A stretch of DNA of 64,000 bases from Exiguobacterium acetylicum (GCF_019890935.1 NZ_CP082333.1:1514001-1578000), one strand, 5' to 3'. Positions 23,380-30,939 are shown, counted from the stretch's first letter. The notes: a model not told the origin generated them from the letters alone. Program-made: numbers and translations.

Positions 23380-24453
23380 ATGGATTTACGATCGAGTTAC
23401 CAAGAAACGACGAAACGTTTAGATGGACATGGGAATCGGACGGTCGGCGTGTTACAAGAAGCGCTCCAAACTGTATCGGCTGATCAACCAAGTGATATTT
23501 ATGGTAACGGCGAGTTAATCAAGACGTTCGAGCGCAAGATGATAGACTTACTCGGGCACGACGATGCAGTCTTTTTCCCGAGTGGCACGATGGCGCAACA
23601 GATTGCGTTACGTATCTGGTCGGATGAACAGAACAATCGTAAGGTCGCTTATCACCCGCTCTGTCATCTCGAAATCCACGAACAGGACGGTTTAAAAAAA
23701 TTGCACGAGATCGAACCAGTACTAGTCGGAGAAGCCGATCGATTGATGACGATAGACGACGTCAAAGCTTTACCGGACGTCAGTTGTTTGTTACTCGAAC
23801 TACCACAACGCGAACTCGGCGGATTGCTTCCGTCGCGTGAAGAACTCGAAATGATCTGTGCGTATGCCCGTGATCGAGGAATCCGTCTTCACTTGGACGG
23901 TGCCCGTTTACTTGAGGTCTTACCGTATTATGAGGCAGAAGCAAAGGACATCGCGCAACTGTTTGACAGTGTCTATATCTCTTTTTATAAGGGACTCGGC
24001 GGCGTCGCAGGAGCAATCTTAGCTGGACCAGAACCGTTTTGCCAAGAGGCACGAATCTGGAAACGTCGCTACGGCGGTGACTTGATCAGTCTATATCCGT
24101 ATATTCTGTCTGCCGATTTTTATTATGAACAACGAAAAGACCGCATGGCAGAATACCATGCAGCCGCGAAGGAGCTTGCGAGCAGATTGAATGCGATCTC
24201 AGGCATCTCGACTCGTCCCAAAGAGCCAGTCTCGAACATGTTTCATCTCTACTTCAAGGCAGAAAAAGCAGTCGTCGAAGAAAAATTGATTGAAATCCAG
24301 TCGCACGGAAAAGTTGGTATCGCTGGTTATCTCGTTGAGAAAGATAGTGGCTGCGCGATGGAAGTCAACATCGGCGATAGTTTTCTTACGTTGACGCCTG
24401 ACGAACGTGAAACGGTCTACCGTCAATTGACGGAGGCGTTCTTAGAGGATTGA
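23380..24453 (+). CDS. Threonine-aldolase / beta-eliminating lyase family PLP enzyme
   Basis: A 357-residue fold-type I PLP enzyme related to low-specificity L-threonine aldolase. Seen: SGTMAQQIALR (phosphate cup), H in YHPLCHLEIHE (ring stacking), LHLDGARL (Asp pairs with PLP nitrogen), and SFYKGLGGVAGA with the Schiff-base Lys. It departs from canonical aldolases around the substrate pocket, so the amino acid acted on is uncertain. ATG 23380 is nine bases from AAGGGA; an ATG at 23371 directly abuts it. Its 3' end overlaps the convergent MerR gene by 31 bases. Confidence 0.88.
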   Translation: MDLRSSYQETTKRLDGHGNRTVGVLQEALQTVSADQPSDIYGNGELIKTFERKMIDLLGHDDAVFFPSGTMAQQIALRIWSDEQNNRKVAYHPLCHLEIHEQDGLKKLHEIEPVLVGEADRLMTIDDVKALPDVSCLLLELPQRELGGLLPSREELEMICAYARDRGIRLHLDGARLLEVLPYYEAEAKDIAQLFDSVYISFYKGLGGVAGAILAGPEPFCQEARIWKRRYGGDLISLYPYILSADFYYEQRKDRMAEYHAAAKELASRLNAISGISTRPKEPVSNMFHLYFKAEKAVVEEKLIEIQSHGKVGIAGYLVEKDSGCAMEVNIGDSFLTLTPDERETVYRQLTEAFLED

Positions 24454-24830
24454 ACAACATCAGGAGCGGGAATCGTAGGATGAAGGCGACGATAAGTGTC
24501 GACTTTTTCTGCGATCATTCGCTCCGTTTCTTGTAATGCTGCTAGTTGTGCTAAGACGTTCGCATGGTGGGCTTCAAGCAATGCGAGCCGTTCTTGCGTC
24601 GTATCCTGCTCGCCGTGAGCAAGAAACAGCGTCACGTAAGAACGGATTTGCTCGATCGGCATATGCGTTTCGCGCAAGCGAAGAACGAACCGAAGCCACG
24701 TCACATCTTGGTCGTCGTATCGACGTTGACCGTTCTGACGCTTCGGAAACAGTAGCCCTTCTTTCTCGTAATAGCGAATCGTATGGGCACTCGTATCGGT
24801 CAATCGACTGATTTCAGAAATCGTATACAT
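24423..24830 (-). CDS. MerR-family regulator divergent from an SDR gene
   Basis: A 135-residue MerR protein: HTH MYTISEISRLTDTSAHTIRYYEKEGLL, wing PKRQNGQRRY, dimer helix LALLEAHHANVLAQLAALQE. It has no Cys in the effector part, as in the AdhR/BltR-like branch rather than metal sensors. The start chosen is ATG at 24830, giving the usual MYTI N-terminus. A dyad between -35 and -10 of the facing promoter, with the elongated 19-bp spacer typical of MerR activation, marks its target. The gene end overlaps the PLP enzyme end by 31 bases. Confidence 0.92.
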   Translation of the reverse strand: MYTISEISRLTDTSAHTIRYYEKEGLLFPKRQNGQRRYDDQDVTWLRFVLRLRETHMPIEQIRSYVTLFLAHGEQDTTQERLALLEAHHANVLAQLAALQETERMIAEKVDTYRRLHPTIPAPDVVQSSKNASVN

Positions 24831-24847
24831 ACATCTCACCTTTCTGC

Positions 24848-24878
24848 TTGACTTAGAGTTCACTCTAAGGATTAGACT
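24848..24878 (+). promoter_or_regulatory. MerR-type promoter with 19-bp spacer and central dyad
   Basis: TTGACT (24848-24853), 19 bases, TAGACT (24873-24878). The dyad CTTAGAG-TTCA-CTCTAAG fills the spacer at 24852-24869. This geometry needs DNA untwisting by a MerR protein to be active. It drives the SDR gene at 24913. Confidence 0.9.
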
Positions 24879-24912
24879 CTCACTATACCAAATCGAAAAG
24901 GGGATATGCTAC

Positions 24913-25662
24913 ATGAAGTACACGGTCATTACAGGAGCAAGTTCAGGAATTGGATATGAGACGGCAAAACTACTCGCAGGAAAAGGGAAATCACTCGTTC
25001 TCGTCGCGCGACGGACGTCAGAACTCGAAAAACTTCGGGATGAAGTCAAACAAATCTCATCAGATAGTGATGTCATCCTCAAGTCGGTCGATCTCGCAGA
25101 TAACCAAAATGTCCATGATTTATATGAGGGACTAAAGGAACTCGACATCGAGACGTGGATCAACAATGCCGGATTCGGCGATTTTGATCTCGTCCAGGAC
25201 ATTGAGCTCGGGAAAATCGAGAAAATGCTTCGCTTGAACATCGAGGCGCTGACGATTCTATCGAGTCTGTTCGTCCGCGATCATCATGACGTTGAAGGAA
25301 CGACACTCGTCAATATCTCGTCAGCAGGTGGCTACCGGATCGTTCCGAACGCGGTCACGTATTGCGCGACGAAGTTCTATGTCAGTGCCTATACGGAAGG
25401 GCTAGCGCAAGAACTGCAAAAAGGCGGGGCAAAACTCCGGGCGAAAGTGCTCGCACCAGCTGCGACTGAGACAGAGTTTGCGGATCGTTCGCGCGGCGAA
25501 GCAGGATTCGACTACAGCAAGAACGTTAAAAAATACCATACGGCAGCTGAGATGGCAGGCTTCCTGCATCAGTTGATCGAAAGTGACGCGATCGTCGGCA
25601 TCGTCGACGGTGAGACGTATAAGTTTGAATTGCGTGGTCCGTTGTTCAACTACGCAGGATAA
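24913..25662 (+). CDS. Short-chain dehydrogenase/reductase (MerR-controlled)
   Basis: A 249-residue classical SDR. TGASSGIG (residues 7-14) binds the nucleotide, VARR at the end of strand two favours NADP(H), NNAG is present, Ser in NISSAGG, and the catalytic YCATK (Tyr-x3-Lys). The C-terminal region varies and sets substrate; it probably reduces an aldehyde or ketone. ATG 24913 lies 35 bases from the MerR-type -10. Expression is likely induced by the carbonyl or electrophile sensed by the divergent regulator (inference). Confidence 0.93.
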   Translation: MKYTVITGASSGIGYETAKLLAGKGKSLVLVARRTSELEKLRDEVKQISSDSDVILKSVDLADNQNVHDLYEGLKELDIETWINNAGFGDFDLVQDIELGKIEKMLRLNIEALTILSSLFVRDHHDVEGTTLVNISSAGGYRIVPNAVTYCATKFYVSAYTEGLAQELQKGGAKLRAKVLAPAATETEFADRSRGEAGFDYSKNVKKYHTAAEMAGFLHQLIESDAIVGIVDGETYKFELRGPLFNYAG

Positions 25663-25669
25663 AATAGAA

Positions 25670-25708
25670 CAAGGTCCCTTTTTCGAATGAGAAAGGGACC
25701 TTGCTTAT
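25670..25708 (+). terminator. Terminator after the SDR gene
   Basis: CAAGGTCCCTTT / AAAGGGACCTTG makes a 12-bp perfect stem. The trailing sequence CTTATGT is U-poor, so efficiency is uncertain. Confidence 0.7.
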
Positions 25709-25762
25709 GTAATCATGATCGATACGAATTTCAAGAATGAATCAAAAAAGGACATCCATCAT

Positions 25763-25864
25763 TTATTTTTTAAAGAGTTTTTTTGCTAATTTCCATACGA
25801 CATAGACGACTGCGCCAATGATCAGAAGATTCATCAAGGCACCAAAAATCATGAATTGTCCCAC
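25763..25864 (-). CDS. Tiny single-helix membrane protein, 33 residues
   Basis: Read directly on the minus strand. It starts with GTG at 25864, with AAAGGTGG nine bases upstream, and ends TAA at 25763. The product begins MGQFMIFGALMNLLIIGAVV and ends in a basic tail, WKLAKKLFKK. One membrane helix plus a lysine-rich cytoplasmic end resembles small membrane regulators or type I toxin-like peptides. No antisense RNA can be proven from sequence alone. Confidence 0.6.
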   Translation of the reverse strand: MGQFMIFGALMNLLIIGAVVYVVWKLAKKLFKK

Positions 25865-25907
25865 GAGTTAACCACCTTTACATACTTATTTTGGAGCGAT
25901 GAGCATC

Positions 25908-26087
25908 CTATTTACGTTTTCGTTTGAAGAACCTCAAACTGATAAAAAATAACGCCATCAGCACGATAGCGATGTTCACGGCTAACGTTAATCGCTCATT
26001 TTCAATCACTCGACCATTCAAGAGATTCAAGATGATAACAAGCAACATAAATGACAATAAAAAGTATTTTATGGATTTTTTTATCAT
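25908..26087 (-). CDS. Small membrane protein, 59 residues, two helices
   Basis: Minus-strand gene from ATG 26087 to TAG 25908. The product starts MIKKSIKYFLLSFMLLVIIL, has a polar turn NGRVIENERLT, then a second helix ending in the very basic FFKRKRK. AAGGAAG lies upstream. It runs in the same direction as the 33-residue gene, 43 bases away, so the two may be one transcript. No family is recognised. A spurious plus-strand frame covers the same bases but has no ribosome-binding site. Confidence 0.62.
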   Translation of the reverse strand: MIKKSIKYFLLSFMLLVIILNLLNGRVIENERLTLAVNIAIVLMALFFISLRFFKRKRK

Positions 26088-26203
26088 GAATGACTTCCTT
26101 TTTTTGTGTTATTGTATTAGTTTAAACATATCTAGTTTTTAAAACAAGGGGAATGGAATCTGGAAATACGATATTTTTCTTACTTCTACTCGGGAGTGAT
26201 GAT

Positions 26204-26545
26204 ATGAAACGAATTTATGTATGGATTACGATAGTGATGATTCTAGGAGTGGGCATCATCGGTGCTTCAGCCTTTAAGGTGTTTTATTATGATGAAAAAC
26301 AAGAGGTCACTCAGGAAATCGATCATTATTTGAAGCAACAGAAGTATATGACATATGTGAAGAACAAGGAAATTCGATACGATACGAGCACGGGTGAATT
26401 CATTGCACGGGTCGTGTTCCAAGATGAACCGGAAAATGAATATGAGATTTATCGATCGGGATCTCATCGCTTTAAAGTCACGGGATTCAAACACGGCGAA
26501 CAAATTACGAACAAACAAGAAGGACGGTATATTTCAGAGTATTGA
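26204..26545 (+). CDS. DUF3139-family protein
   Basis: A 113-residue protein: one N-terminal membrane helix (IYVWITIVMILGVGIIGAS), then an extracytoplasmic domain. The domain reads YLKQQKYMTYVKNKEIRYD, then TGEFIARVVFQDEPENEYEIY, the pattern of DUF3139. ATG at 26204 follows GGGAGTG; an earlier in-frame ATG at 26153 has no site. It is the first of three plus-strand small genes. A second DUF3139-like gene lies on the other strand at 27110. Function is unknown. Confidence 0.78.
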   Translation: MKRIYVWITIVMILGVGIIGASAFKVFYYDEKQEVTQEIDHYLKQQKYMTYVKNKEIRYDTSTGEFIARVVFQDEPENEYEIYRSGSHRFKVTGFKHGEQITNKQEGRYISEY

Positions 26546-26580
26546 CAAAAAGTAGTCAAGAATGGAAGTGAGGTGACAAA

Positions 26581-26745
26581 ATGAAAAACATGATCTTTTT
26601 AGGAAGCGTCGTTGCGCTACTCATGGTACTCTTTTCACTTCATTACGGATTTCACGTAATCAGTGATACAACGCTTAAAATATCTTTATTGGCTTCTCTG
26701 ATCGTTGTATTGATCGCGCGGAACAAATGGAAGATTTCGTTTTAA
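26581..26745 (+). CDS. Small membrane protein, 54 residues
   Basis: Read directly: ATG 26581 to TAA 26745, preceded by GAGGTGAC. The product begins MKNMIFLGSVVALLMVLFSL, has a short polar middle (HYGFHVISDTTLK) and a second helix ending in RNKWKISF. It lies 35 bases after the DUF3139 gene and is followed by the 82-residue gene, probably one operon. Family not recognised. Confidence 0.68.
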   Translation: MKNMIFLGSVVALLMVLFSLHYGFHVISDTTLKISLLASLIVVLIARNKWKISF

Positions 26746-26792
26746 TGGGAGATTGAATCGGATGACAAAAGATTGTTTGGAGGAAAAGATAA

Positions 26793-27041
26793 GTGAACGT
26801 CAGTGAATTTTTTGACTGGAAAATCAACTTAGATGATGAACTGTATGCTGTCATTGATGAGAAGGCGAGAAAAATGGTAGTGATGGGGGACTTCATCGAA
26901 CTGACTGCGGTCTTGTGGTTGGATCGAAATGATGTCCTTCAGTTAAAGCCGACATGGGATTGTGTCATATCCATCGATGATGCTACAAAACAAATTACGA
27001 TTCGCTCGGCAGAATCACTGAACATGAAAGAAGAATGTTAA
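26793..27041 (+). CDS. Uncharacterised 82-residue protein
   Basis: A small acidic soluble protein starting at GTG 26793 with GGAGG about nine bases upstream. Sequence: NVSEFFDWKINLDDELYAV, a strand-rich centre (KMVVMGDFIELTAVLWL), and an ending rich in Glu. No family or motif is recognised. It is third in the small-gene run starting at 26204 and ends at a strong hairpin. Confidence 0.6.
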   Translation: MNVSEFFDWKINLDDELYAVIDEKARKMVVMGDFIELTAVLWLDRNDVLQLKPTWDCVISIDDATKQITIRSAESLNMKEEC

Positions 27042-27049
27042 GAGGTACA

Positions 27050-27096
27050 TAAATCGAGTCCATTCGTGCGATCGCTGAATGGGCTCGATTGTTATT
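27050..27096. terminator. Bidirectional terminator
   Basis: AATCGAGTCCATTC / GAATGGGCTCGATT (14 bp, one wobble) is followed by GTTATTT. It separates plus genes ending at 27041 from the minus DUF3139 gene ending at 27110. Confidence 0.78.
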
Positions 27097-27109
27097 TAAA
27101 GTACGATGT

Positions 27110-27436
27110 CTACTTCAATTCATGTTGAACGGAGCCAGTCACTTCAACATGATGCTGGTCGTATACAGTCGTCAGTACATGATCTTCGACGATTTCATAG
27201 TTGTATGTATAGTCTGGTTCATTCGTGTATTTGATTTCCAGCACGTATCTTCCGGTCTTCGACTCAAAGACCGTTTCCTTCTTTGAAATATCTTGGTCGT
27301 ATCCTGATTCAACTAACATTCGTTCAATCTTGATTTCGGTCATCGTTTTAGAAACGAAGAGGTAAGTCGGATAGGCAGCTATCAAGATGACGAGAACGAT
27401 AAGTGTATAGATGAGTGGACGTACTTCTTTTTTCAT
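27110..27436 (-). CDS. DUF3139-like protein
   Basis: A 108-residue protein with an N-terminal membrane helix (LIYTLIVLVILIAAYPTYLF) and an external domain MLVESGYDQDISKKETVFE, then TGRYVLEIKYTNEPDYTYNYEI. It follows the same DUF3139 plan as the protein at 26204: a helix, a GY-like turn, then a strand containing EPxYxY. The two genes converge and flank small membrane genes. ATG at 27436 is preceded by a weak GGAACGGATG region. Confidence 0.72.
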   Translation of the reverse strand: MKKEVRPLIYTLIVLVILIAAYPTYLFVSKTMTEIKIERMLVESGYDQDISKKETVFESKTGRYVLEIKYTNEPDYTYNYEIVEDHVLTTVYDQHHVEVTGSVQHELK

Positions 27437-27509
27437 ACAATCACATCCGTTCCGATGAAATGAATAGAGAAGCTAGGTATTCTATATTGAAGATGAGGAG
27501 AGATATGTA

Positions 27510-27803
27510 ATGGGAAAAAACAAAGACGAGATACCGTACTATATGAGGAACGTTCCGTTCTTCTTCCTAACGGCACTCCTCGCACCCGTCGCGGTACTAC
27601 TTGTACTGCTCAATTGGGATAAGCTCTCTACACAAATGAGAAATAACCATCTAACGTTTTCAATCCTAATGACCCTGTTATACATCTCAAAAATACTGCC
27701 TGACGGCCTATTTAAAATCATATTCGCAGTGTTTACGTGGACGTTGATTCTTTTCGTGACATACATCTACTTCGGTGGCGGTAGAAAAGGAGGGAAATCA
27801 TGA
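27510..27803 (+). CDS. Membrane protein, 97 residues, two to three helices
   Basis: A short hydrophobic protein. NVPFFFLTALLAPVAVLLVLL forms helix 1, after a polar N-terminus MGKNKDEIPYYMR. A middle segment HLTFSILMTLLYISKIL and a last helix IIFAVFTWTLILFVTYIYF follow, and it ends GGGRKGGKS. The start ATG at 27510 has AGGAGAG upstream. It overlaps the next small gene by four bases (ATGA). The N-terminal YYMRNVPF resembles small proteins with a short hydrophilic leader before four-helix modules, but no family is claimed. Confidence 0.7.
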   Translation: MGKNKDEIPYYMRNVPFFFLTALLAPVAVLLVLLNWDKLSTQMRNNHLTFSILMTLLYISKILPDGLFKIIFAVFTWTLILFVTYIYFGGGRKGGKS

Positions 27804-27994
27804 GTAAGTATCATTTATCGAGCATTCGGTTAGTTCTCATTGTCGTCATCACATCGTCAATCTTGTATTTTGGATTCGATTGGGAACTCGGGTATGGCAT
27901 CATTTTCTTAATAGTAACAGTAGGGTATACCATATATCTCAACTTCAAATCAGCCCAAAGCGAAAAGGCTGAAGCAGAGACGAAGAACGATTGA
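27800..27994 (+). CDS. Small membrane protein, 64 residues
   Basis: Two membrane helices (IRLVLIVVITSSILYFGF and YGIIFLIVTVGYTIYL) are followed by a charged tail, NFKSAQSEKAEAETKND. It is translationally coupled to the 97-residue gene. Family not recognised. The 203 bases after it hold only a long hairpin. Confidence 0.7.
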   Translation: MSKYHLSSIRLVLIVVITSSILYFGFDWELGYGIIFLIVTVGYTIYLNFKSAQSEKAEAETKND

Positions 27995-28115
27995 TTTCAT
28001 TTGAAGTCCATCGTTCTGTTTAAATATGACCCCACCGAACTAAATCTTCAAGGTAATCACAATACGATTCCGATTATTATCTTTTTCACCGCCACACTGG
28101 AATTCACCTGCTTTT

Positions 28116-28164
28116 ACACAAATAGACCGTTGGACGAGTGACGAGTCCAATGGTCTATTTGTGT
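28116..28164. terminator. Long perfect hairpin, probable terminator
   Basis: ACACAAATAGACC / GGTCTATTTGTGT (13 bp) plus inner TTGGAC / GTCCAA. There is no long U-tract on either side, though the stem ends are U-rich. It lies between convergent genes ending at 27994 and 28198. Confidence 0.6.
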
Positions 28165-28197
28165 TATTTGTCGTCCTGTAGAACACATTTCATCGCC

Positions 28198-28614
28198 TTA
28201 GAACATTTTATATCCCATTCGTCTCGCCTCGATGAAAGCAGCAGCAAGAAAGGCGAAGACCCCCCAAAGAATCCATGCTGCACCACGTCCGACGAATAAA
28301 GGATCTGTTCCATACAGCGATGTGCCCCACGTTAGAACGATTCCGTCTAAGAACGTCGCCACTAACAGTCCGAGACTGACACCCGGCACTATCTGTTCAG
28401 CACTTAAACGAGCAACTTTTTTTATGATGATGACGGAAATCCACGAGACTGGTAAACCGATCAGGAAGGCAATCACGTTTCCAGCGTTTTCGAACATACC
28501 GATTCCAGATCCAAATCTGACTGACAGGGCACCGACGAACCAGAATGCTACACCGAGTACGACCAAGATGATAACTTGTCCTTTCGAAAATAGAGGGGGC
28601 TTATCATGTGTCAT
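28198..28614 (-). CDS. DUF5367-family membrane protein
   Basis: A 138-residue protein with four membrane helices: VIILVVLGVAFWFVGALSV, AGNVIAFLIGLPVSWISVIII, QIVPGVSLGLLVATFLDGIVL and GAAWILWGVFAFLAAAFIEAR. The FLDGIVLTWG...YG...AAWILWGV pattern is that of DUF5367, often found beside transcriptional regulators. ATG at 28614 follows AAGGAGG. The promoter carries two operator-like palindromes, so expression is controlled, but no regulator is adjacent. Confidence 0.82.
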   Translation of the reverse strand: MTHDKPPLFSKGQVIILVVLGVAFWFVGALSVRFGSGIGMFENAGNVIAFLIGLPVSWISVIIIKKVARLSAEQIVPGVSLGLLVATFLDGIVLTWGTSLYGTDPLFVGRGAAWILWGVFAFLAAAFIEARRMGYKMF

Positions 28615-28633
28615 TTATATTTCCTCCTTAAAT

Positions 28634-28685
28634 ATGTAGTGTTTACTACATAAATAAATGTAGCATCTACTACGCTTTTTGACAA
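28634..28685 (-). promoter_or_regulatory. Promoter with two GTAG-N6-CTAC operators for the DUF5367 gene
   Basis: On the minus strand TTGTCA (28685-28680), 17 bases, TACATT (28662-28657). Two palindromes share the core GTAG-N6-CTAC: one at 28660-28673 spanning spacer and -10, and one at 28634-28651 with longer arms ATGTAGT-N4-ACTACAT near the transcription start. They are exactly 24 bp apart. The bound protein is unknown; a MarR, BlaI or TetR-type dimer is possible. Confidence 0.72.
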
Positions 28686-28778
28686 TGTCATGATGTAACG
28701 TTTTTAACTGTCACAAAATTTTTATAGAAGTGATTTCGTTTTCGCGAAAATCAACTTGGATAATCGCCATTTCAGCTA

Positions 28779-28804
28779 TAAAAAAGGTCAATCGATGACG
28801 ATAG
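28779..28804 (+). promoter_or_regulatory. Possible sigma-D-like promoter of the PAS chemoreceptor
   Basis: TAAA (28779-28782), 14 bases, GACGATAG (28797-28804), 10 of 12 matches to TAAA-N15-GCCGATAT. A motility sigma factor would fit a chemoreceptor gene. Not more than suggestive. Confidence 0.35.
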
Positions 28805-28875
28805 ATAGGTACAGATTGTTCTTGTATAAAACTGTCATAGAACATGAATGATACATAGAAGGAGTTAATGACAAT

Positions 28876-29781
28876 ATGAATGAAACCTTACCGAGACCAT
28901 TACGCTCTCCAGCAATTTTGTCGAGCCTGGAAGCAAACGTCGCGATGATCTATTTTGATCGCCAACGACGTGTCGTCGACGTCAATGACTTGTTTGCGAA
29001 AACGATGAAGTATAAACGGGACGAGATGATTGGCTTACAGCACCATACGTTTTGTACACCAGAATTCGCGAACAGCCGTGAGTATCAAGACTTTTGGACA
29101 CGCCTGTTTTCGGGCTTCAGTACAGCGGATAAAATCAAACGAGTCGATGCCCGGGGCGACATCTTGTGGCTTGAAGCAACCTACATGCCGATCTTTGAGG
29201 GAGAAGAAGTCGTCGGCGTCGTCAAGATCGCGAGTAACATCACGGACCGGATTGACCGGGTACAAGGATATGCAAAAAGCTTCCAGACGCTTGCTGAGGG
29301 ATTGAATTTGCAATCGGTTCATGGATCGAAAGAGGGCAACCAGCTTCAAGAGACGATGACTACGATCGCGAGTGAAACGGCAGAAAACCAACAGACGTTC
29401 GAAACGCTGTATGACCAAGCCATCGAGATCACAAAGATTGCTGATACGATCAAGGAGATTGCTGCCCGGACGAACCTGTTGTCACTGAACGCGGCAATCG
29501 AAGCGGCACGGGCTGGAGAACACGGTAAAGGCTTCACCGTCGTTGCCAGTGAAGTCAAAAACTTATCGGATTTAGTCGGCAGTGCAGTTGTCGAAGTACG
29601 CACGAATACGGAAACGATGAACCGTCAAATCATGGCGATGATGAAAAAGATTGAAGCGTCCCATCTCGAAGTTGCGTCGAGCCTTGCGACGGTAAAAGAA
29701 ACGATGCAACGCTTTACCGCAATCGAAGAGGTCGCACGACAACTCGAGCAGCAAACCGAGGATTTTCGGTCGTTTATTTAA
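28876..29781 (+). CDS. Soluble PAS-domain chemoreceptor (methyl-accepting signalling protein)
   Basis: A 301-residue cytoplasmic receptor with no membrane segment. Residues 15-130 are a PAS domain of BdlA type ([51 protein letters not shown]). The signalling hairpin follows, with its tip [20 protein letters not shown] and then [18 protein letters not shown], which binds CheA/CheW. The coiled coil is short, so it would be one of the smallest receptor classes. A close paralogue lies at 62675-63580. It probably senses a redox or ligand cue inside the cell; the PAS cofactor cannot be read. Confidence 0.93.
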   Translation: MNETLPRPLRSPAILSSLEANVAMIYFDRQRRVVDVNDLFAKTMKYKRDEMIGLQHHTFCTPEFANSREYQDFWTRLFSGFSTADKIKRVDARGDILWLEATYMPIFEGEEVVGVVKIASNITDRIDRVQGYAKSFQTLAEGLNLQSVHGSKEGNQLQETMTTIASETAENQQTFETLYDQAIEITKIADTIKEIAARTNLLSLNAAIEAARAGEHGKGFTVVASEVKNLSDLVGSAVVEVRTNTETMNRQIMAMMKKIEASHLEVASSLATVKETMQRFTAIEEVARQLEQQTEDFRSFI

Positions 29782-29794
29782 AAAAAGATATGGA

Positions 29795-29828
29795 AAAAGC
29801 GATGGCAGTGGGTCATCGTTTTTTTTGT
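29795..29828 (+). terminator. Intrinsic terminator of the PAS receptor gene
   Basis: CGATG ... CATCG with flanking A/T pairs is followed by eight T residues. Confidence 0.75.
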
Positions 29829-29885
29829 TTAGTCAGATGAGTCGTTTTGGAAGAGTAAAGGCGTGGGATATAACAGATGAGCCCG

Positions 29886-29932
29886 TTGACCACAGAACGG
29901 AGGCACGTTATAATTCAAATAGACGTTTGAAT
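29886..29932 (+). promoter_or_regulatory. czcD promoter with ArsR/CzrA-type operator
   Basis: TTGACC (29886-29891), 17 bases, TATAAT (29909-29914). The palindrome ATTCAAA-N6-TTTGAAT (29913-29932) begins in the -10 and covers the start site. This matches the arrangement and TTTGAA-like half-sites of zinc-sensing ArsR/SmtB repressors such as CzrA. The repressor gene is not in the window. Confidence 0.78.
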
Positions 29933-29955
29933 GTAAGGTAAAAGGAGGCAACGTC

Positions 29956-30891
29956 ATGGCACATGATCATCATCACCACCATCATCATACCGACAATAAA
30001 AAGGTACTAGGCCTGTCGTTCCTAATCATCACCGCGTTCATGATCGTCGAGGTCATCGGCGGAATTTGGACGAACAGTCTCGCGTTGTTATCGGACGCTG
30101 GGCACATGTTAAGTGATTCGATTTCACTTGCGATCGCCCTGTTAGCCTTTCAGTTCTCGAGTCAAGCACCGGATGCGAATAAGACGTTCGGTTCAAAACG
30201 CTTTGAAATCTTAGCCGCCATCATAAATGGTGTGACGCTGATCGTCATCGCTCTCTATATTTTCATTGAAGCCATCCAGCGCTTCATCAATCCACCCGCT
30301 GTCGCAACGACCGGGATGCTGATCATCAGTGTCCTCGGGTTGCTCGTCAACATTCTCGTTGCTTGGATCATGACACGCGGCGGAGGGCATGAGCACAACC
30401 TCAACATGCGTGGTGCCTATCTGCACGTCTTAAGCGATATGCTTGGATCGGTCGGTGCGATTGCAGCTGCTCTTCTCATCATGTTCTTCGGTTGGGGATG
30501 GGCGGATCCCTTGGCGAGTATCATCGTCGCGATCCTCGTCTTACGGAGCGGCTATTACGTGACGAAGGCATCCGTTCACGTCCTGATGGAAGGAACGCCG
30601 AGTGACGTCGACATCGATGAGATCGTTTCTACCATTCAGACAAACGAAGCCGTCCTCGGGCTGCATGATCTACACATCTGGTCGATCACGAGTGGGTATA
30701 ACGCATTATCGTGTCACGTCGTCGTCAAGGACGACATGACTGTCCGGGAGTCAGAGTCGATTCGCGAACAAATTGATCACGATTTGAAACACGTCGGGAT
30801 TAACCATGCAACGATCCAGGTCGAGACGGATCAGCATGCTCACGGAAATACGTTGTATTGTGACGGCAAACACGAATCGCATACGCATTAA
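29956..30891 (+). CDS. czcD: Cation-efflux (CDF) transporter CzcD
   Basis: A 311-residue CDF antiporter that exports Zn2+ (also Co2+/Cd2+) in exchange for H+/K+. His-rich N-terminus (eight His within residues 4-11 after MAHD), six helices, and the transport-site residues DAGHMLSD in helix 2 and HVLSDMLGS in helix 5 (the HxxxD pattern). A cytoplasmic domain with GLHDLHIWSITSGYNALSCHVVV and a second His-rich tail, HESHTH, follow. AAAAGGAGG precedes ATG 29956. The ArsR-type operator in its promoter implies zinc induction. Confidence 0.95.
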   Translation: MAHDHHHHHHHTDNKKVLGLSFLIITAFMIVEVIGGIWTNSLALLSDAGHMLSDSISLAIALLAFQFSSQAPDANKTFGSKRFEILAAIINGVTLIVIALYIFIEAIQRFINPPAVATTGMLIISVLGLLVNILVAWIMTRGGGHEHNLNMRGAYLHVLSDMLGSVGAIAAALLIMFFGWGWADPLASIIVAILVLRSGYYVTKASVHVLMEGTPSDVDIDEIVSTIQTNEAVLGLHDLHIWSITSGYNALSCHVVVKDDMTVRESESIREQIDHDLKHVGINHATIQVETDQHAHGNTLYCDGKHESHTH

Positions 30892-30892
30892 A

Positions 30893-30934
30893 AAAAACGA
30901 GCACGCGTCCCAGTCGGACGGGTGCTCGTTTGCT
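30893..30934. terminator. Bidirectional terminator
   Basis: AAACGAGCACGCGTCC / GGACGGGTGCTCGTTT (16 bp with one wobble) is flanked by A/T runs on both sides. It serves czcD and the convergent gene at 30940. Confidence 0.9.
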
Positions 30935-30939
30935 TATGC

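Noticed and set aside
25924-26142. 72-residue plus-strand frame
   Set aside because: It is antisense to the 59-residue membrane protein, which has a ribosome-binding site and a better residue pattern.
28021-28110. Possible IS end (TGACCCCACCGAACT) near a long hairpin
   Set aside because: No transposase, terminal inverted repeats or target duplication can be seen; too short to claim a mobile element.
29956-30000. Run of CAT/CAC codons at the start of czcD as a possible sequencing artefact or His-tag
   Set aside because: His-rich N-termini are normal in CDF metal exporters, and the frame and ribosome-binding site are intact.
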